This document shows positions 23,814-34,993 of a stretch of DNA of 64,000 nt, piece after piece. Below the pieces are notes generated by a model. The model ran no database searches. It was given only the letters and a program-made list of their open reading frames with translations, and was not told the origin of the DNA. Each line of letters starts with the position of its first letter. The stretch's first letter is position 1. A program made the translations under genes and the position numbers. Source of the DNA: Eunapius fragilis. Lineage: Eukaryota; Porifera; Demospongiae; Spongillida; Spongillidae. The stretch is taken from positions 3,507,955 through 3,571,954 of the forward strand of contig OY811973.1 in assembly GCA_963681505.1 (NCBI GenBank). Direction: 5' to 3'.

Positions 23814-24062
23814 AACATAGGGTAGCGTAGGTAGTGATCGCCATCTGCGATAACGTCAGGAGTGTTCGCCACCCCCCTGTTTATTCTACAGAGCAACGTT
23901 ACTTGCGTAAAACTGTGTATGTTGCTAACAAAGGAGCCTATTAGGGTTGTTTTAAACTCATATAGAAAGATCCAAACTTATTATTTTTGTTTTTATACGC
24001 TATTAAAAGTGCGGGTGGCGACTACTCCCCCCTGGCGAATATACCTGACGCTACCCTATTAA
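23814..24062. mobile_element. MITE-like element with AATAGGGTAGCGT ends
   Basis: The left end AACATAGGGTAGCGTAGGTA and right end TACCTGACGCTACCCTATT are inverted copies. Short motifs just inside (GATCGCCA / TGGCGAAT) also pair. About 250 bp, with a 66-codon frame inside that I do not support. 24063-24570 shows no gene. Confidence 0.6.
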
Positions 24063-24571
24063 TAAACCCGCTAGTCAGAGGTAAATGTTATCGGTCCAGT
24101 TACCGTTGTGACGTGTAAATCTTACTCCACTGCGTGTTGTGGCCTGCATGTGAGTGGAGGACATCTGCCTGTAGTCAAGAATTGCATGGTGTACGCGTAA
24201 ATGATGTGCACCGCTTCAGAGACACGCATAAGCATTTTAGTTATCATGGTAGAAGTGCACTACTCTAGGGTGATTATGTGCATGTGCCCTCCCCCGTCCT
24301 TCATCCTCATCCCCATGCCCTCCCCCATATGCCTGTAATAACAGAGAATTAAGAAGCAGCTGCACTGTATCATGTATTCTTTATTGTTCTGTGAGATCTC
24401 AGTTGATATATTATAGCAGTTAGGAGTCCAACGTTTTCAAGATAGACCTAAACTTATTTGTGAGGCAGCAATAGGACATATCTGTCATAACAATTCCTTT
24501 CATCTGTAATGCACCGAATACATAACGTTGAATACTAATTAAATTAGTTTCAGGAAGTTTCTGGAAGTACA

Positions 24572-24677
24572 TGCATACTTACGATCAGTGACTATTTCAT
24601 TAAGTGGGTAGAAGTAATACCCACTAAGGACAAAAAGGGTATTACAGTTGCAAACTTTCTATTTAATTAAGGTATGC
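24572..24677 (+). pseudogene. Integrase core fragment (rve), plus strand
   Basis: Reads LTISDYFIKWVEVIPTKDKK and onward to a stop, typical of the retroviral-type integrase core just after its first catalytic Asp. It is the inverted copy of 26290-26394. Only about 35 codons remain. Confidence 0.6.
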
Positions 24678-24810
24678 TGCATACATTCATACATACATAA
24701 TAATAATAATGATAATAATTGCCATCGCATTACACATGTGTAACACGTTTGGGGGAAGGGAAAATGCGAAGTGAGAATAGCCAGCTAGTTTGAAAACATG
24801 AACACAACTG

Positions 24811-25858
24811 CTAGGTTAAGGATTTAGTTTGGTGTTGACATCTGGCTTCAACCATTTGTCTAAGATGTATCTTGATGCCTTTGATGGAGTTAGATGTAAA
24901 AGGACAACCTGATATTGGACATGATGTAGAAAGTGCAATGTTGATAGGGGGAATATTTTCGTCGTTCATAGTACATGTAATCTGTTTCTGGATGCAGCCT
25001 GTGTGAATTTTAATGCCCTTTTCTGATTCTGATGTAAGTGCACATCCCCTGATTGGACAAGAGAAACATTTTTGAACAGAAAGTAATGAACTGGCGAACA
25101 GTCTGTTTGAGCCATGTTTCTGTGTGAAGTGACTACGCAAGTAACGGTCACTTGTGAAGAATTTATTGCATATATTACACTTGCTTTTCGATGGAGAGGA
25201 CAGACCCATCTGACATGCTTGACGTATCTTGTATTTGTTATTTAAAGACTCAATATCTTTGGCACCCTCACTGAACACTTCTCGCCATCTAGTTCTGGAC
25301 ATTGCTAAAACATGCCAGTGAGGTTGGATCATAAAATCCTGCAGGTCTTTGGATACACAGTCCCGCCATCGCAGCTTTGGCCTGTGTTGCGGGCGTTTGC
25401 CAGATGACAACTCACCAAACAGAATCATCTTTGGAAGTCTGTGGTCTTCCATCCGACAAACATGGCCCAGCCACCTCAATCTAGACAGGCTAATGAGAGT
25501 GGAAGCTCTAATGGACTGAGTCCGACTAAGAATAGACACGTTCGATATATGATGAAAAGGGTTGACGTTGAGTGCTTGACGAAGACAGGCCATACGAAAA
25601 GTGTTGATTCGATGAAGATTATAGGCAGTGGTGGACCAAGCTTCTGCTCCATAGAGCATTGCTGGTAAAACAGTTGCGTTGTAGACAGCAAGTTTGATTT
25701 TGGTGGAAAGATTGGAATTTTCCCACACCCTATTTTTTAGGCCATTGAATACTGAAGCAGCCTTGGCAATGCGAGCGTTTATTTCAGAGGATAAAGATGA
25801 ATCTGATGACAATATACTGCCAAGATATCTAAAGGAAGAAACTACTTCTAGACTGATT
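24811..25858 (-). pseudogene. Non-LTR retrotransposon 3' part: RT C-terminus plus zinc fingers
   Basis: A minus-strand open frame of 333 codons whose in-frame extension upstream adds VVSSFRYLGSI. Motifs of LINE reverse transcriptases after the catalytic palm are present: FRYLGSILSSD, LYGAEAWSTT, RLRWLGHVCRMEDHRLPK, then a basic RPKLRWRDCVSKDL. The C-terminus has a classical C2H2 finger (CNICNKFFTSDRYLRSHFTQ) and two CP..GC...S-type fingers (SCPIRGCALTS, SCPISGCPFTS). The catalytic RT motifs and endonuclease are absent. The 5' end runs into the (CATA)n tract, so this is a 5'-truncated dead copy. It sits between inverted integrase fragments. Confidence 0.8.
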
Positions 25859-25877
25859 CATTTGTAGGATGAGAGGG

Positions 25878-26293
25878 TGAATACATACATACATACATAC
25901 ATACATACATACATACATACATACATACATACATACATACATACATACATACATACATACATACATACATACATACATACATACATACATACATACATAC
26001 ATACATACATACATACATACATACATACATACATACATACATACATACATACATACATACATACATACATACATACATACATACATACATACATACATAC
26101 ATACATACATACATACATACATACATACACACACATACATACAATACATACACACACATACATACAATACATACATACATATACATACAATACATACATA
26201 CATAACATACATACATACATACATACATACATACATACATACGTAGGTACGTACGTACGTATATACGTACGTACGTATGTACGTACGTACGTA
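25878..26293. repeat. (CATA)n / (CGTA)n microsatellite
   Basis: About 415 bp of CATA tetranucleotide repeat, grading into CACA and finally CGTA variants. Open frames of 120-177 codons in it are artefacts. Confidence 0.95.
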
Positions 26294-27083
26294 CCTTAAT
26301 GAAATAGAAAGTTTGCAACTGTAATACCCTTTTTGTCCTTGGTGGGTATTACTTCTACCCACTTAATGAAATAGTCGCTGATCGTAAGTATGCATTTACT
26401 TCCATCTTCACTTGGTGGGCTAAGTGGACCAATGAAATCAATACCGACCATATACCTTTAACAGCAATTGGGTGCATCTCACTGGTTAACTTCCGGTTCC
26501 TCTGACACACATCGCAAGTTGTAAGCTAAAAATTGCAACCTGATGTAACCATTAGGTACAGCTTACGTGATGGTTCTTGAGTATATGTACATCTACCACG
26601 CACAGCATGCATGCACCCATGAGATACTAACTTACCAGTTCATTTACATCCTTCACCATTCCGTGTCACATAAAGCATTCCTTTATCCTGCACAAAGCCC
26701 TCGTTATATCCATATGACCTGAGGTAGGATGTATATGATAAGCCTGCAAAACGTTTCTTCTTTCGTTATGGTTCAATTGTACTGCAGAAGCTGTTCCTAT
26801 ATATAAAAAGATGCATAAATGAGTGTGGTATTGCTGAAATCACTGCTAAACAAAGAGATATGTACGAAACTTAATAAGCTACCTTCATTTTCTTTTTATG
26901 CTTGTACAACAACTCCCCATTGGTGGAAATCATAAACTTCATGGCTTTCTTTCTTATCACTCTCCTTTTGCCTTCCGAAACTCCGTCAGGGTACTGCTTC
27001 TCAGTCAAATAAGTATAGACCTCCTGCACTAGATCATCTTCCACTTTTTCATCATTCATGTTACAAATAGATGCACGTGGCAC
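26290..27083 (-). pseudogene. Decayed integrase of a retroelement or GIN-like transposon
   Basis: On the minus strand 27083-26871 encodes KQYPDGVSEGKRRVIRKKAM and GELLYKHKKK, like the region before the integrase zinc finger. Around 26685-26640 reads DKGMLYVTRNGEG. 26520-26290 reads VCQRNRKLTSEMHPIAVKG, then in another frame GIDFIGPLSPPSEDG and SDYFIKWVEVIPTKDKK (integrase core). Frameshifts and a stop show decay. The family could be Ty3/gypsy-like or GIN-like; I cannot separate them. Confidence 0.6.
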
Positions 27084-27229
27084 ACGTGTAAATTTAGCCG
27101 GACCAATTTTTTCTTACCTGGATCATTTTTTTCAAAACAACTTGGTCCGGGCAGACCAATTTTCTCAGAAAATTTTAGTCCAAGATCAAATTTATTGCCA
27201 GACCAAAATTTCCATAACAGTGCATGGAT

Positions 27230-30160
27230 AACCCTTTACTGAATGGTCAACCTACATTTCCCTTTACTGCATGGTTAACCTTCCATTTCCTGTTACCCTG
27301 TAATTATGCTCTCTCATTGTAGCTACTCTGCAATCTTAGGCATACAAATTGCTTCGTTATTTTGTATGATATTGTACAGATTTCTTAGAGCATGATGCTA
27401 GAGCTAAGGAATTTATTCAACTCATGCGATCATAAATTACTTGCACCAGATAATCTAACTACTTTCATTCTGAGCAGTTTTTGGTCTCTTCACATGAGAA
27501 AACAGAGACTTGCATGTACTATGTAGCCTATTGGGTTTCATGTTTCTTCACCTATATCATACAAAGCAACGTATAACAAATTTAACATGTCTGTTTCCCA
27601 GTAGATCCCTGGATATGGCACTGTACGCTATGATTTTTTTCACAACTATTGCACGTGAATCGGCTCATAACAGTGGTCATCCAAAGTGCACCCTACACAT
27701 TTTGTCACTATTGCCATACCCTAATTGTGCACCAGTAGACTACAGTGATGGACCAGATATTGTGCCAGCGGGATACCTAGCTATTGACATGATCAACAAC
27801 AGGTCAGATATTCTCAACGACTACCACCTCAAGTTTATTGATGGTCATGATGGCTGTGGGAATAGTTATGTGGAAAATGTACTTGTCAAAAACATATTTC
27901 TTCTTAGGAAAAATATAGTTGGCATTGCAGGACCGAGGTGCTATATTTCGTCTGAAGACACTGGACTGATTACAGCTAAAGAGGGCATTGCATTAGTTAA
28001 TGTTCACACAAGCAGTTCACCATGCCTGGGAATCACAAGTCTGTATCCCCATTCTTTCGGTTCAACATCCTCCATAAATACATTTGTCGATGCATATATT
28101 GAACTTATGAAGTTAAAAGAATGGAAACATATTGGAGTCGTATTTATGGACGATGCAAGATCCTACTGCATACTTAAAGCACTCAATATCAAGTTGAAGC
28201 AGATGAGTGGCTATGAGGTGGCATTTTCATCAATCATCACAGACAGTTACTTCCCAATGGACGCTCTACAGGCTTCATCAGCCCGTGCCATTTTGGTCAT
28301 TACTAACTCCAATTTAGCAAGAATGCTAATGTGTATAGCTTACTCTAAAGGTGCTATGTTTCCAAGGTACCAGTGGACATTTTTATACAGATTAACTAAA
28401 GAATTTGTAGACACCAATTTTGAGTATGGAGGAATGAGTTATAACTGCAGTCATAATGATTTACTTCTTGCTTTGAAAAATTCCGTTCTCATTGATTTCA
28501 GCTATGAACCGAATTCTGATGATTTCAACGGGAGAGGCATATCAGGGTTAACATATCCACAGTACCAACAGGAGTATGCCAGAGCTGTTAAGCATTATAA
28601 CAGTGGTTATTATGGTCCACCAGTAAGAGTTGCTAACACCACTATGTGGGGTAATCCATTTCACGATGCAGTTTGGATATTAGCACTGGCTTTGAATGCT
28701 ACAGACACACGACTGAAGGAATATAACAAGAGCTTATGTGAATATGGATTTGGGCAACCAAGTGTGACACGTATAATTCAGGGAAGAGGTTTCTAGACTT
28801 GACTTTCTGGGAGTTGGTGGAAGGATTAGGTACAATAATGGGAGCAGATTTACCAAAGGTGTGGTTATTATGTGGCAAGTTCTCTCAAACACCTCAAAGC
28901 CTTTGGGATATTTTGATGATAATTTATATATTACTGATGCCAATGCCAAATTTCTTCACCCACAAGAACTAAGTTATAAAATGAATTTATTACCATCCAT
29001 TATTTTCCTCATTATTTCGATTCTAGCACTGATACTTACAGCTACTCTTCATGTTCTCAACGTAGTATTTCAACACCATGAGTCAGTAAAGGCATCCAGT
29101 CATCGCCTAAACCACATGGCATATGCTGGAATCTACTTATTGTCTATGACTACAATCATGTTAACACTAACAGAAGGATTCTCTCTCCCTTTACCTGTGA
29201 AGAATGTTATCTGCAATGCTGTTCCTTGGGTGTCTTCTATTGGCTTTTCTGCTGTTTATGCTACTATGACTTTAAAACTATTCAGGATTTACAGGCTGCT
29301 TATTATAGCTGTAGAAAAGCTTCAAAAGCCTTCTGAGGTTAAAATGATGCAAGATCCTGTCTTGTTGGTGGCCATCGCAGTTCTTTGTATACCCGACATA
29401 CTGATCTGTACAGTGTGGCAGATTTTGGATCCTATAAAAGTCAAATCATATTCCTTGCTTCAAAAGGACACTGTGGAACCAGTGTATGTTACATATGAAT
29501 CATGTTTGATGCACCCTAGCCATAATATTTTACCTTGGCTATTGTCCCTTTTTATCTACAATGGCATTCTTTGCTGCATTGCGACGTTTATAGCCTTTCT
29601 GACAAGATCGATTTCTGAGAGGAATTTCAAAACTGGCAGTATTCTTCTCATATCTACATTGCAGCTTATGTTATGTGGGATATCCTTCCCCACACTAGTC
29701 ATTCTGAACCTGAATACCTCACAGGATCAAAACTTCATACTGTCTGTGTACATAACAACATGTCTTCTTCATTCCAGCTTTGTGTATCTCTTCCTGCTGC
29801 TTCTGTTCGTCCCTCCTCTATACCCACCATTAAAGCATTTACTATCTCAAGCCATGCAGAAGCAAATACTTCAGTAGGTCTGCAGCTCTTGTAAATGTTT
29901 GTATCCATACATATTGTTTTTTGATGTCTATAAATGTCGTCATTGATTGATTGGATTTGCTGTCCCCCACACCAACTGCGCGCAGGGTTGAGCTAGCTTG
30001 CAACTGTTGGTGATACCTAGTTTTAATCAGTTTCTTATGGAATAATGTATTGTGCCATATTTACTAATACTGATGGTCCTGGAATGCCAGTGCAAATCAT
30101 GAAATGCATGCATGGATTTGATCTGGCAAAGAATTAAGTATACAGGACTGCATGTTATAT
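27230..30160 (+). repeat. Segmental duplication, copy 2
   Basis: Second copy of the 12770-15520 segment; see that entry. Homology ends just before the MITE at 30168. Confidence 0.8.
27615..29877 (+). pseudogene. GABA-B-like receptor, copy 2, frameshifted
   Basis: Highly similar in protein to the receptor at 13051-15321. It starts at MALYAMIFFTTIARESA (27615), after an acceptor-like TTCCCAGTAG. At 28781-28783 there are three G where copy 1 has two (ATTCAGGGAAGAGG versus ATTCAGGAAGAGG). The first frame stops at 28796, giving 393 aa that are almost only the flytrap domain. The other frame continues without stops through the 7TM domain to 29877. No other disabling change was seen, so this is either a very young pseudogene, a sequencing error, or a locus making a soluble ligand-binding protein. 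TM3 reads FSAVYATMTLKLFRIYRLL. Confidence 0.85.
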
Positions 30161-30167
30161 CGCATGA

Positions 30168-30425
30168 CAAGTAATAAAAACTTTCTCTGTGAGAAAGTTG
30201 GTGGCATAAGGCAATAGTGGTGTAAAAAGGAAGAAAACAAGGATCAAATAATATGGGAAAATGTAATAATACTATATTTTGCACACAAACAATGTCCTAC
30301 AAATGGGCGAAGTATGGGACTATTTAATTTTCCCTTATTACTCGACCCTTGTTTCCTTCCTTTTTACACCACTACTGTGCCTTCCAATCCTATATGCTAC
30401 CAACTTTCTCATGGAGAATGATTTC
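30168..30425. mobile_element. Foldback MITE, family A copy 3
   Basis: Ends ACAAGTAATAAAAACTTTCT and CAACTTTCTCATGGAGAAT; inner motifs GTGGTGTAAAAAGGAAG and CTTCCTTTTTACACCACTA. It lies at the edge of the duplicated receptor segment. Confidence 0.75.
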
Positions 30426-30429
30426 TTCA

Positions 30430-31440
30430 TGAGATGAGAGATGATAGTAACTACACAATTTTGAAATAAGACCATTTAATTTAGTGGTGTTATTCATCAT
30501 TCTCACACCCACTCGCTCCTGCAAGCCACACAGTTGACAAATTTGAAACTAAATAATTTGTACTAGCTTACAAGAACACCTGTATTCATAGTCTGTGGGT
30601 GATGATGACATGGTGTCCAATTGGACCGCAACTATAGCAGACCCTTCTTCCCAGATACGAAGGTGGTTATCAGAATCCCCAAATGGTGTCTACATGTGGA
30701 GGTGGAAGGGGGGTTTCATCACTGGTGGAGCAGGAGTGGTATATTATGTGGAGGGGGAGAGGGCGTCTACTGTATGGAATGGTCCAAAAAGGGGAGGGAG
30801 GGGGGGAGGGGATCCCAGCATGGAAGTGCGGCATCTATGAAAAGGGGTACCCTGATTTGGAGGAGCGAGGGGCCTTGTAGTGGCGTGGATGTTGGAACCA
30901 CTGACCCCAGTCCAATACATGCAACACACCAGTCCAGTTACATGTGAAAAACACATCAGTGATGTGGAGGCCATTGGACATGACCACATGTAGAGGAGGC
31001 CATGTGATATGAGCATACAGTGGAGGGCATGAGTGCATTATGAGACATGAGAGACCTGAACTACCATTTTGTCCTGACTGATACAATTATGATCAATTAC
31101 TACAACTAAAAGAAATAGAAGGCAATGAAATAGGACCCAACAAAAAGAAAATGATGAGGGTGATAAAATAATTTGAATGAAAAGATGACTATATCGTATT
31201 AATACATGTAAAGTTCTGCGTACCATTAGTGAGGTGGGGAGATCTACACCACATGCAGCTATCAAGTCTGGTTACTAAACTAATCAGCCCCTATAAAAAG
31301 CTACCGATATGAGTGCAGCCTTTCCTATTCTGGAAACAACCTTTTTCATCCTTAGTCGGAGAAGGTCAAAATGAATAAACGGGTCCTTGTGTAATGGACT
31401 TCAATAGGAGCGCACCGCCAATAGTCGATAACAAGCCAGT
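30430..31440. other. Intergenic, no gene recognised
   Basis: 30700-30830 is G-rich and gives overlapping frames on both strands. None resembles a family or shows exon signals. Confidence 0.4.
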
Positions 31441-31448
31441 AGTCTGCA

Positions 31449-31460
31449 GTGGCGGATCCA

Positions 31461-31492
<32 letters not shown>

Positions 31493-31760
31493 GGGGGGGC
31501 ACCAGGGGCACGTGCCCCCCCCCCCCCCCCCCCCCTTTCGTTCGTCAATTATGTATTCATAGTTGCGCAATATAGCGTTTTTAATTGCATTTTGAACGTA
31601 CAGCAACAAAAAGCGTCCGCGCTTCGCGCGGGAGGGGGGCATTCCCCCTCCCGCACCCACCCCCTTTCGGTGAACACGCCCATTCTCACTTCGTTATCAC
31701 TTTCATTATTGGTGCCCCCCCCCCCCCCCCCCCCTTTCAAAATTCCTGGATCCGCCCCTG
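31449..31760. mobile_element. MITE-like element with GGCGGATCCAGG ends
   Basis: The left end AGTGGCGGATCCAGGGGG and right end CCTGGATCCGCCCCTGG are inverted. The inside begins with a ~40-bp G run, a C run follows, and another C run lies at 31714-31733. Non-coding. Confidence 0.65.
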
Positions 31761-31784
31761 GTCTGGTCAAAACGATGCACTACT

Positions 31785-31926
31785 TAGTTGGGCGTAGCCC
31801 GATCTTCGCATTTTGGCGGAAGGTCGGGCCGGGTATCAAGTCCATACCAAGATTTGTATCCATCTGATAGCTATCTTGGTATAGGCTTGATACCCGCGAC
31901 CTTCCCCAAAACGCGAAGGCCAACTA
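31785..31926. mobile_element. Foldback MITE, family C copy 1
   Basis: Ends TAGTTGGGCGTAGCCCGA and CGCGAAGGCCAACTA. The arms GGTATCAAGTCCATACCAAG and CTTGGTATAGGCTTGATACC are inverted around a short loop. A relative is at 54894-55032 and a half copy at 11707-11760. Confidence 0.75.
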
Positions 31927-32261
31927 ACGGATGCGCTGATAGATCACTGAAATCAATGATAGCGGGACGTTTTTATATCAAACAGACCGTCGGACTTGCA
32001 AATTAATTTATAATCAGGCGAAAATAATAATATTTTTATAAAAATTAATTAGCTGTTTTAATACCGTGATAAATCTCACGGTGAAATCAGAATTTTCAAA
32101 TCACAATTGTAAGCCGAGTAGTTATAATTATCCACTGATGTCCACAATTTCTGGACATGACAATGAGGTAAAAACGTCAGGGCGGCGAGAGGGCTAAGGA
32201 AGATGGGAAACGGAAACATGCATGGGAAAACATTAGCTGCACGGCATCATGATATTTGGGT

Positions 32262-32340
32262 GGGTCTCTCGCTGGAGTCGAACCAGCGGCATTTATGTGC
32301 TAGCTGTACAGAGATCGAAGTATCCATTCGGACTAAGCCA
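32262..32340 (-). repeat. tRNA-like SINE head
   Basis: On the minus strand an A-box-like TTAGTCCGAATGG (32336-32324) is followed at tRNA spacing by a perfect B box GGTTCGACTCC (32284-32274) within a paired T arm (GCTGG/CCAGC). The acceptor stem does not close, so it is not a functional tRNA. It is probably the Pol III promoter part of a SINE. The rest of 31927-33027 shows no gene. Confidence 0.5.
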
Positions 32341-33027
32341 TGGCCAGCAACGAATGGCAATGCTACGTATATAACTTGCTCGTAATGCGCAATGACGGTT
32401 TAATATGTCATAATACATCAATCATAGTTACAATAAATGTATGATGCCAATACAATTAGTCTCGGTTCCAGACCTAGGTCACAGCAGCGGAATCGGGATC
32501 AGTAGATTACATCACCACGTGAACGCGGGGCATACCCAGAGCACACTTTGCTTTGCATTGTGTGACAGCAGCTGCCTCAATAGCCTCGGGTAGACTTAGT
32601 TTGATCAGGATTTGATAACCCCAGTTATCAAACTTCAATGCGGTTTTTAAAATTATAGGAATGAGGATATTCTGATTGCATGAAAAGACCTCATCCCTTA
32701 ACACATAAATAATTTCCTTTTCAGGATGTTGAATTATGCATGCACATTATGGCGATCTCCATGTATTTGCTTTTAAGGCAGAAAGATACATGGGTGCTAC
32801 ATTAGCCTCAGACCGCTAATGTGACAACACCGTCCTTAAGATATATTCTCGAAAATGATCATGACTTCAGATTCAACTTCAGTACAGTATCATACATCAT
32901 GAGAATTCTTTTACACAGCACTTCTGTTTCATTGGCATCAGCGGAAATTAATGCAAATCATCACCCAGTTCAACTTACATTTATGGGTATGTGTCAGTCC
33001 TGAACCCTCTCAACCTACAATCACTAC

Positions 33028-33349
33028 TGTAGCAACTGTGATTGAGACTATGGCCACGCACGCGCTGCGACAGAACCCCGAGTTGGGAAGATTCTCAGAT
33101 AGCCAAATCACAGCGGTACACACAAAACATAAAGCACACACTCAGCATGCAACCACTGCTTGCCAAGTTCCCACAATGCTTCTCCTCTGCCTCGGTTGTC
33201 ACAGCTTTTAATAGTGCCGGTCCATCACGTGCGAAGATGCTTCTAGAAGCTCCTATGCAATCAGGGACATACAGTCTGGCTGCATTAAGTCCAGACATCT
33301 AACAATTTACACCCACACTTCTATTATACCTATAACAGCAATCACTACA
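33028..33349 (-). repeat. LTR (3' LTR in element orientation)
   Basis: 322-bp terminal repeat with TG..CA ends, preceded on the minus strand by the polypurine tract at 33350-33360. Confidence 0.92.
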
Positions 33350-33358
33350 CTTCTCCCT

Positions 33359-34960
33359 TCACAAGCCATATCGTTCTGGGGGTCGGTGAGGTCGGTTAGA
33401 CCGTCGGAGGATAGGTGCAGGTTCAGGAGCAGGTACCGGTTCAGGGTCCGCCCTAGGTAGAGGCTGGGGTGGTAATGGCTGAGCATCAGCCATCAGTGGT
33501 ATTGGCGGCTGCTGCTCTGGAACTGGAGGCATGTTAGGATCAAGGGGCCCAACGTCCTCTACATCTTGCTCCTGAGTCATGATCGTCTCCTTTTTACCAT
33601 CTGTGGCATCATTATGTCTACTCCTAACATGGTCAATGTGGTAACGACTCTCTTTACCATCTTCCAATTTAACTAACACCATCACAGGCCCCTGTACTGA
33701 ACTAATAACTCCCGGTATCCATTTAGGGGACCCTCCTCTATGGTTCAGGCAATACACCCTTTCTCCCACCATAAATGTACGGTGACTCGCCTTCTGATCA
33801 TGATCATCCTTTTGCCTTTCCTGTTGCTGCTGTACTTGATTCTTCAATGATGGAAACACAAAATCCAAATGAGACTTTGGTTTTCTTCCTAGTAACAGCT
33901 CTGCTGGTGATTGCCCAGTAGTTGAATGAGGGGTCAACCTATACTGGAATAGAAATCGAGCCAGACAAGTTTCAACATCACCTGTCATTCTTTTGAGGCC
34001 ATTTTTTACAGTCTGCACTGCACGTTCCGCCAACCCATTTGTAGCAGCATGGTAGGGTGCACTTCTCACATGTCGGAACCCATTAGCCTTGGCAAAGAAT
34101 TGGAACTCTGCACTTGTAAATGCTGTACCATTGTCAGACACTAGAATGTCTGGTAGCCCGTGAGTAGCAAATGTGTGTCTGAGTACTCTCATTGCCTGCT
34201 GAGAGGAAGGTGAAGAGACCACAGCAGCCTCCATCCATTTGGAATGGGCATCCACTATGACAAAAAAAGTTTTCCCCAAAAATGGACCAAAAAAATCTAC
34301 ATGCAATCGAGCCCAAGGTTTGGAGGGCCACTCCCAAGGGTGAAGGAGGGACTTTGGTGGTGTGTTACGAGTATCCTGACATGCTGTACAAGACTTCACC
34401 TTATGCACCGGATGAACAGGGGTACCTTCTGAATGTTGGAGTTCCTGAACATTCTTTTCCGCCAGCTCAGACGTCTGAGCCAATCCAAACGCCTTGGCGA
34501 AGGTGAGACCTGCTTCGGCTAACAGCCTCCGCTGTACCCTGACGTCCCGAATGCCACATACAAGACGGTCCCGTAGCATATCCTCCAGAGAATTCCCGAA
34601 GTCGCAGTGCTCTGAGAGTTTACGCAGCTCAGCGACAAACTGCGATACCGACTCCCCGTCCCTCTGCGACCGCGAGTTGAAATTGTAGCGTTGCACTGTA
34701 ACAGATGGGGAAGGGCAAAAATGAGTGCGAACAAGTGTTACCAGCTCCGAGAAGGACTTGTCTGAAGGTTTTCCAGGCGCCACCAGGTTGCGTATCAATT
34801 GGTACACGGAGCCGCCGCAAACGCTAAGGAAGACAGCTCTGCGTTTGCCTGCGTCATCGATGCCGTTAGCCTGAAAAAATTGTTCCAATCGTTCGCAATA
34901 GCATGTCCAGTCCTCCTGTCCTTCTTGAAATGCCCCAACAGTTCCCAGGAGAGACGCCAT
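33359..34960 (-). CDS. Gag-integrase fusion ORF of LTR retrotransposon
   Basis: One frame of 533 aa from ATG 34960 (a TTG six bases earlier is also open). The first ~185 residues are a Ty3-type Gag (WTCYCERLEQFFQANGI, FSELVTLVRTHFCPSPS, QFVAELRKLSEHCDFG). Around residues 190-215 it passes through CTACQDTRNTPPKSLLHPWE straight into the integrase core with HVDFFGP, SDNGTAF and LAERAV. The spacing of the last two acidic residues is exactly 35, as in DD35E. A C-terminal domain (MVGERVYC, KWIPGVI) and a Pro-rich tail follow. The Gag zinc knuckle, protease, RT, RNase H and integrase HHCC finger are missing. The deletion kept the frame, and no stop has accumulated. Confidence 0.88.
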   Translation of the reverse strand: MASLLGTVGAFQEGQEDWTCYCERLEQFFQANGIDDAGKRRAVFLSVCGGSVYQLIRNLVAPGKPSDKSFSELVTLVRTHFCPSPSVTVQRYNFNSRSQRDGESVSQFVAELRKLSEHCDFGNSLEDMLRDRLVCGIRDVRVQRRLLAEAGLTFAKAFGLAQTSELAEKNVQELQHSEGTPVHPVHKVKSCTACQDTRNTPPKSLLHPWEWPSKPWARLHVDFFGPFLGKTFFVIVDAHSKWMEAAVVSSPSSQQAMRVLRHTFATHGLPDILVSDNGTAFTSAEFQFFAKANGFRHVRSAPYHAATNGLAERAVQTVKNGLKRMTGDVETCLARFLFQYRLTPHSTTGQSPAELLLGRKPKSHLDFVFPSLKNQVQQQQERQKDDHDQKASHRTFMVGERVYCLNHRGGSPKWIPGVISSVQGPVMVLVKLEDGKESRYHIDHVRSRHNDATDGKKETIMTQEQDVEDVGPLDPNMPPVPEQQPPIPLMADAQPLPPQPLPRADPEPVPAPEPAPILRRSNRPHRPPERYGL

Positions 34961-34993
34961 CCACAACAGAAGCTAGTTTCCCTCGTCGCCAAT

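Noticed and set aside
25848..26362. Frames of 124-177 codons (MYVCMYVC)
   Set aside because: Translation of the CATA tetranucleotide repeat.
27510..27614. N-terminal extension of receptor copy 2
   Set aside because: It contains the same acceptor-like CAGTAG before the conserved start and is not conserved in copy 1.
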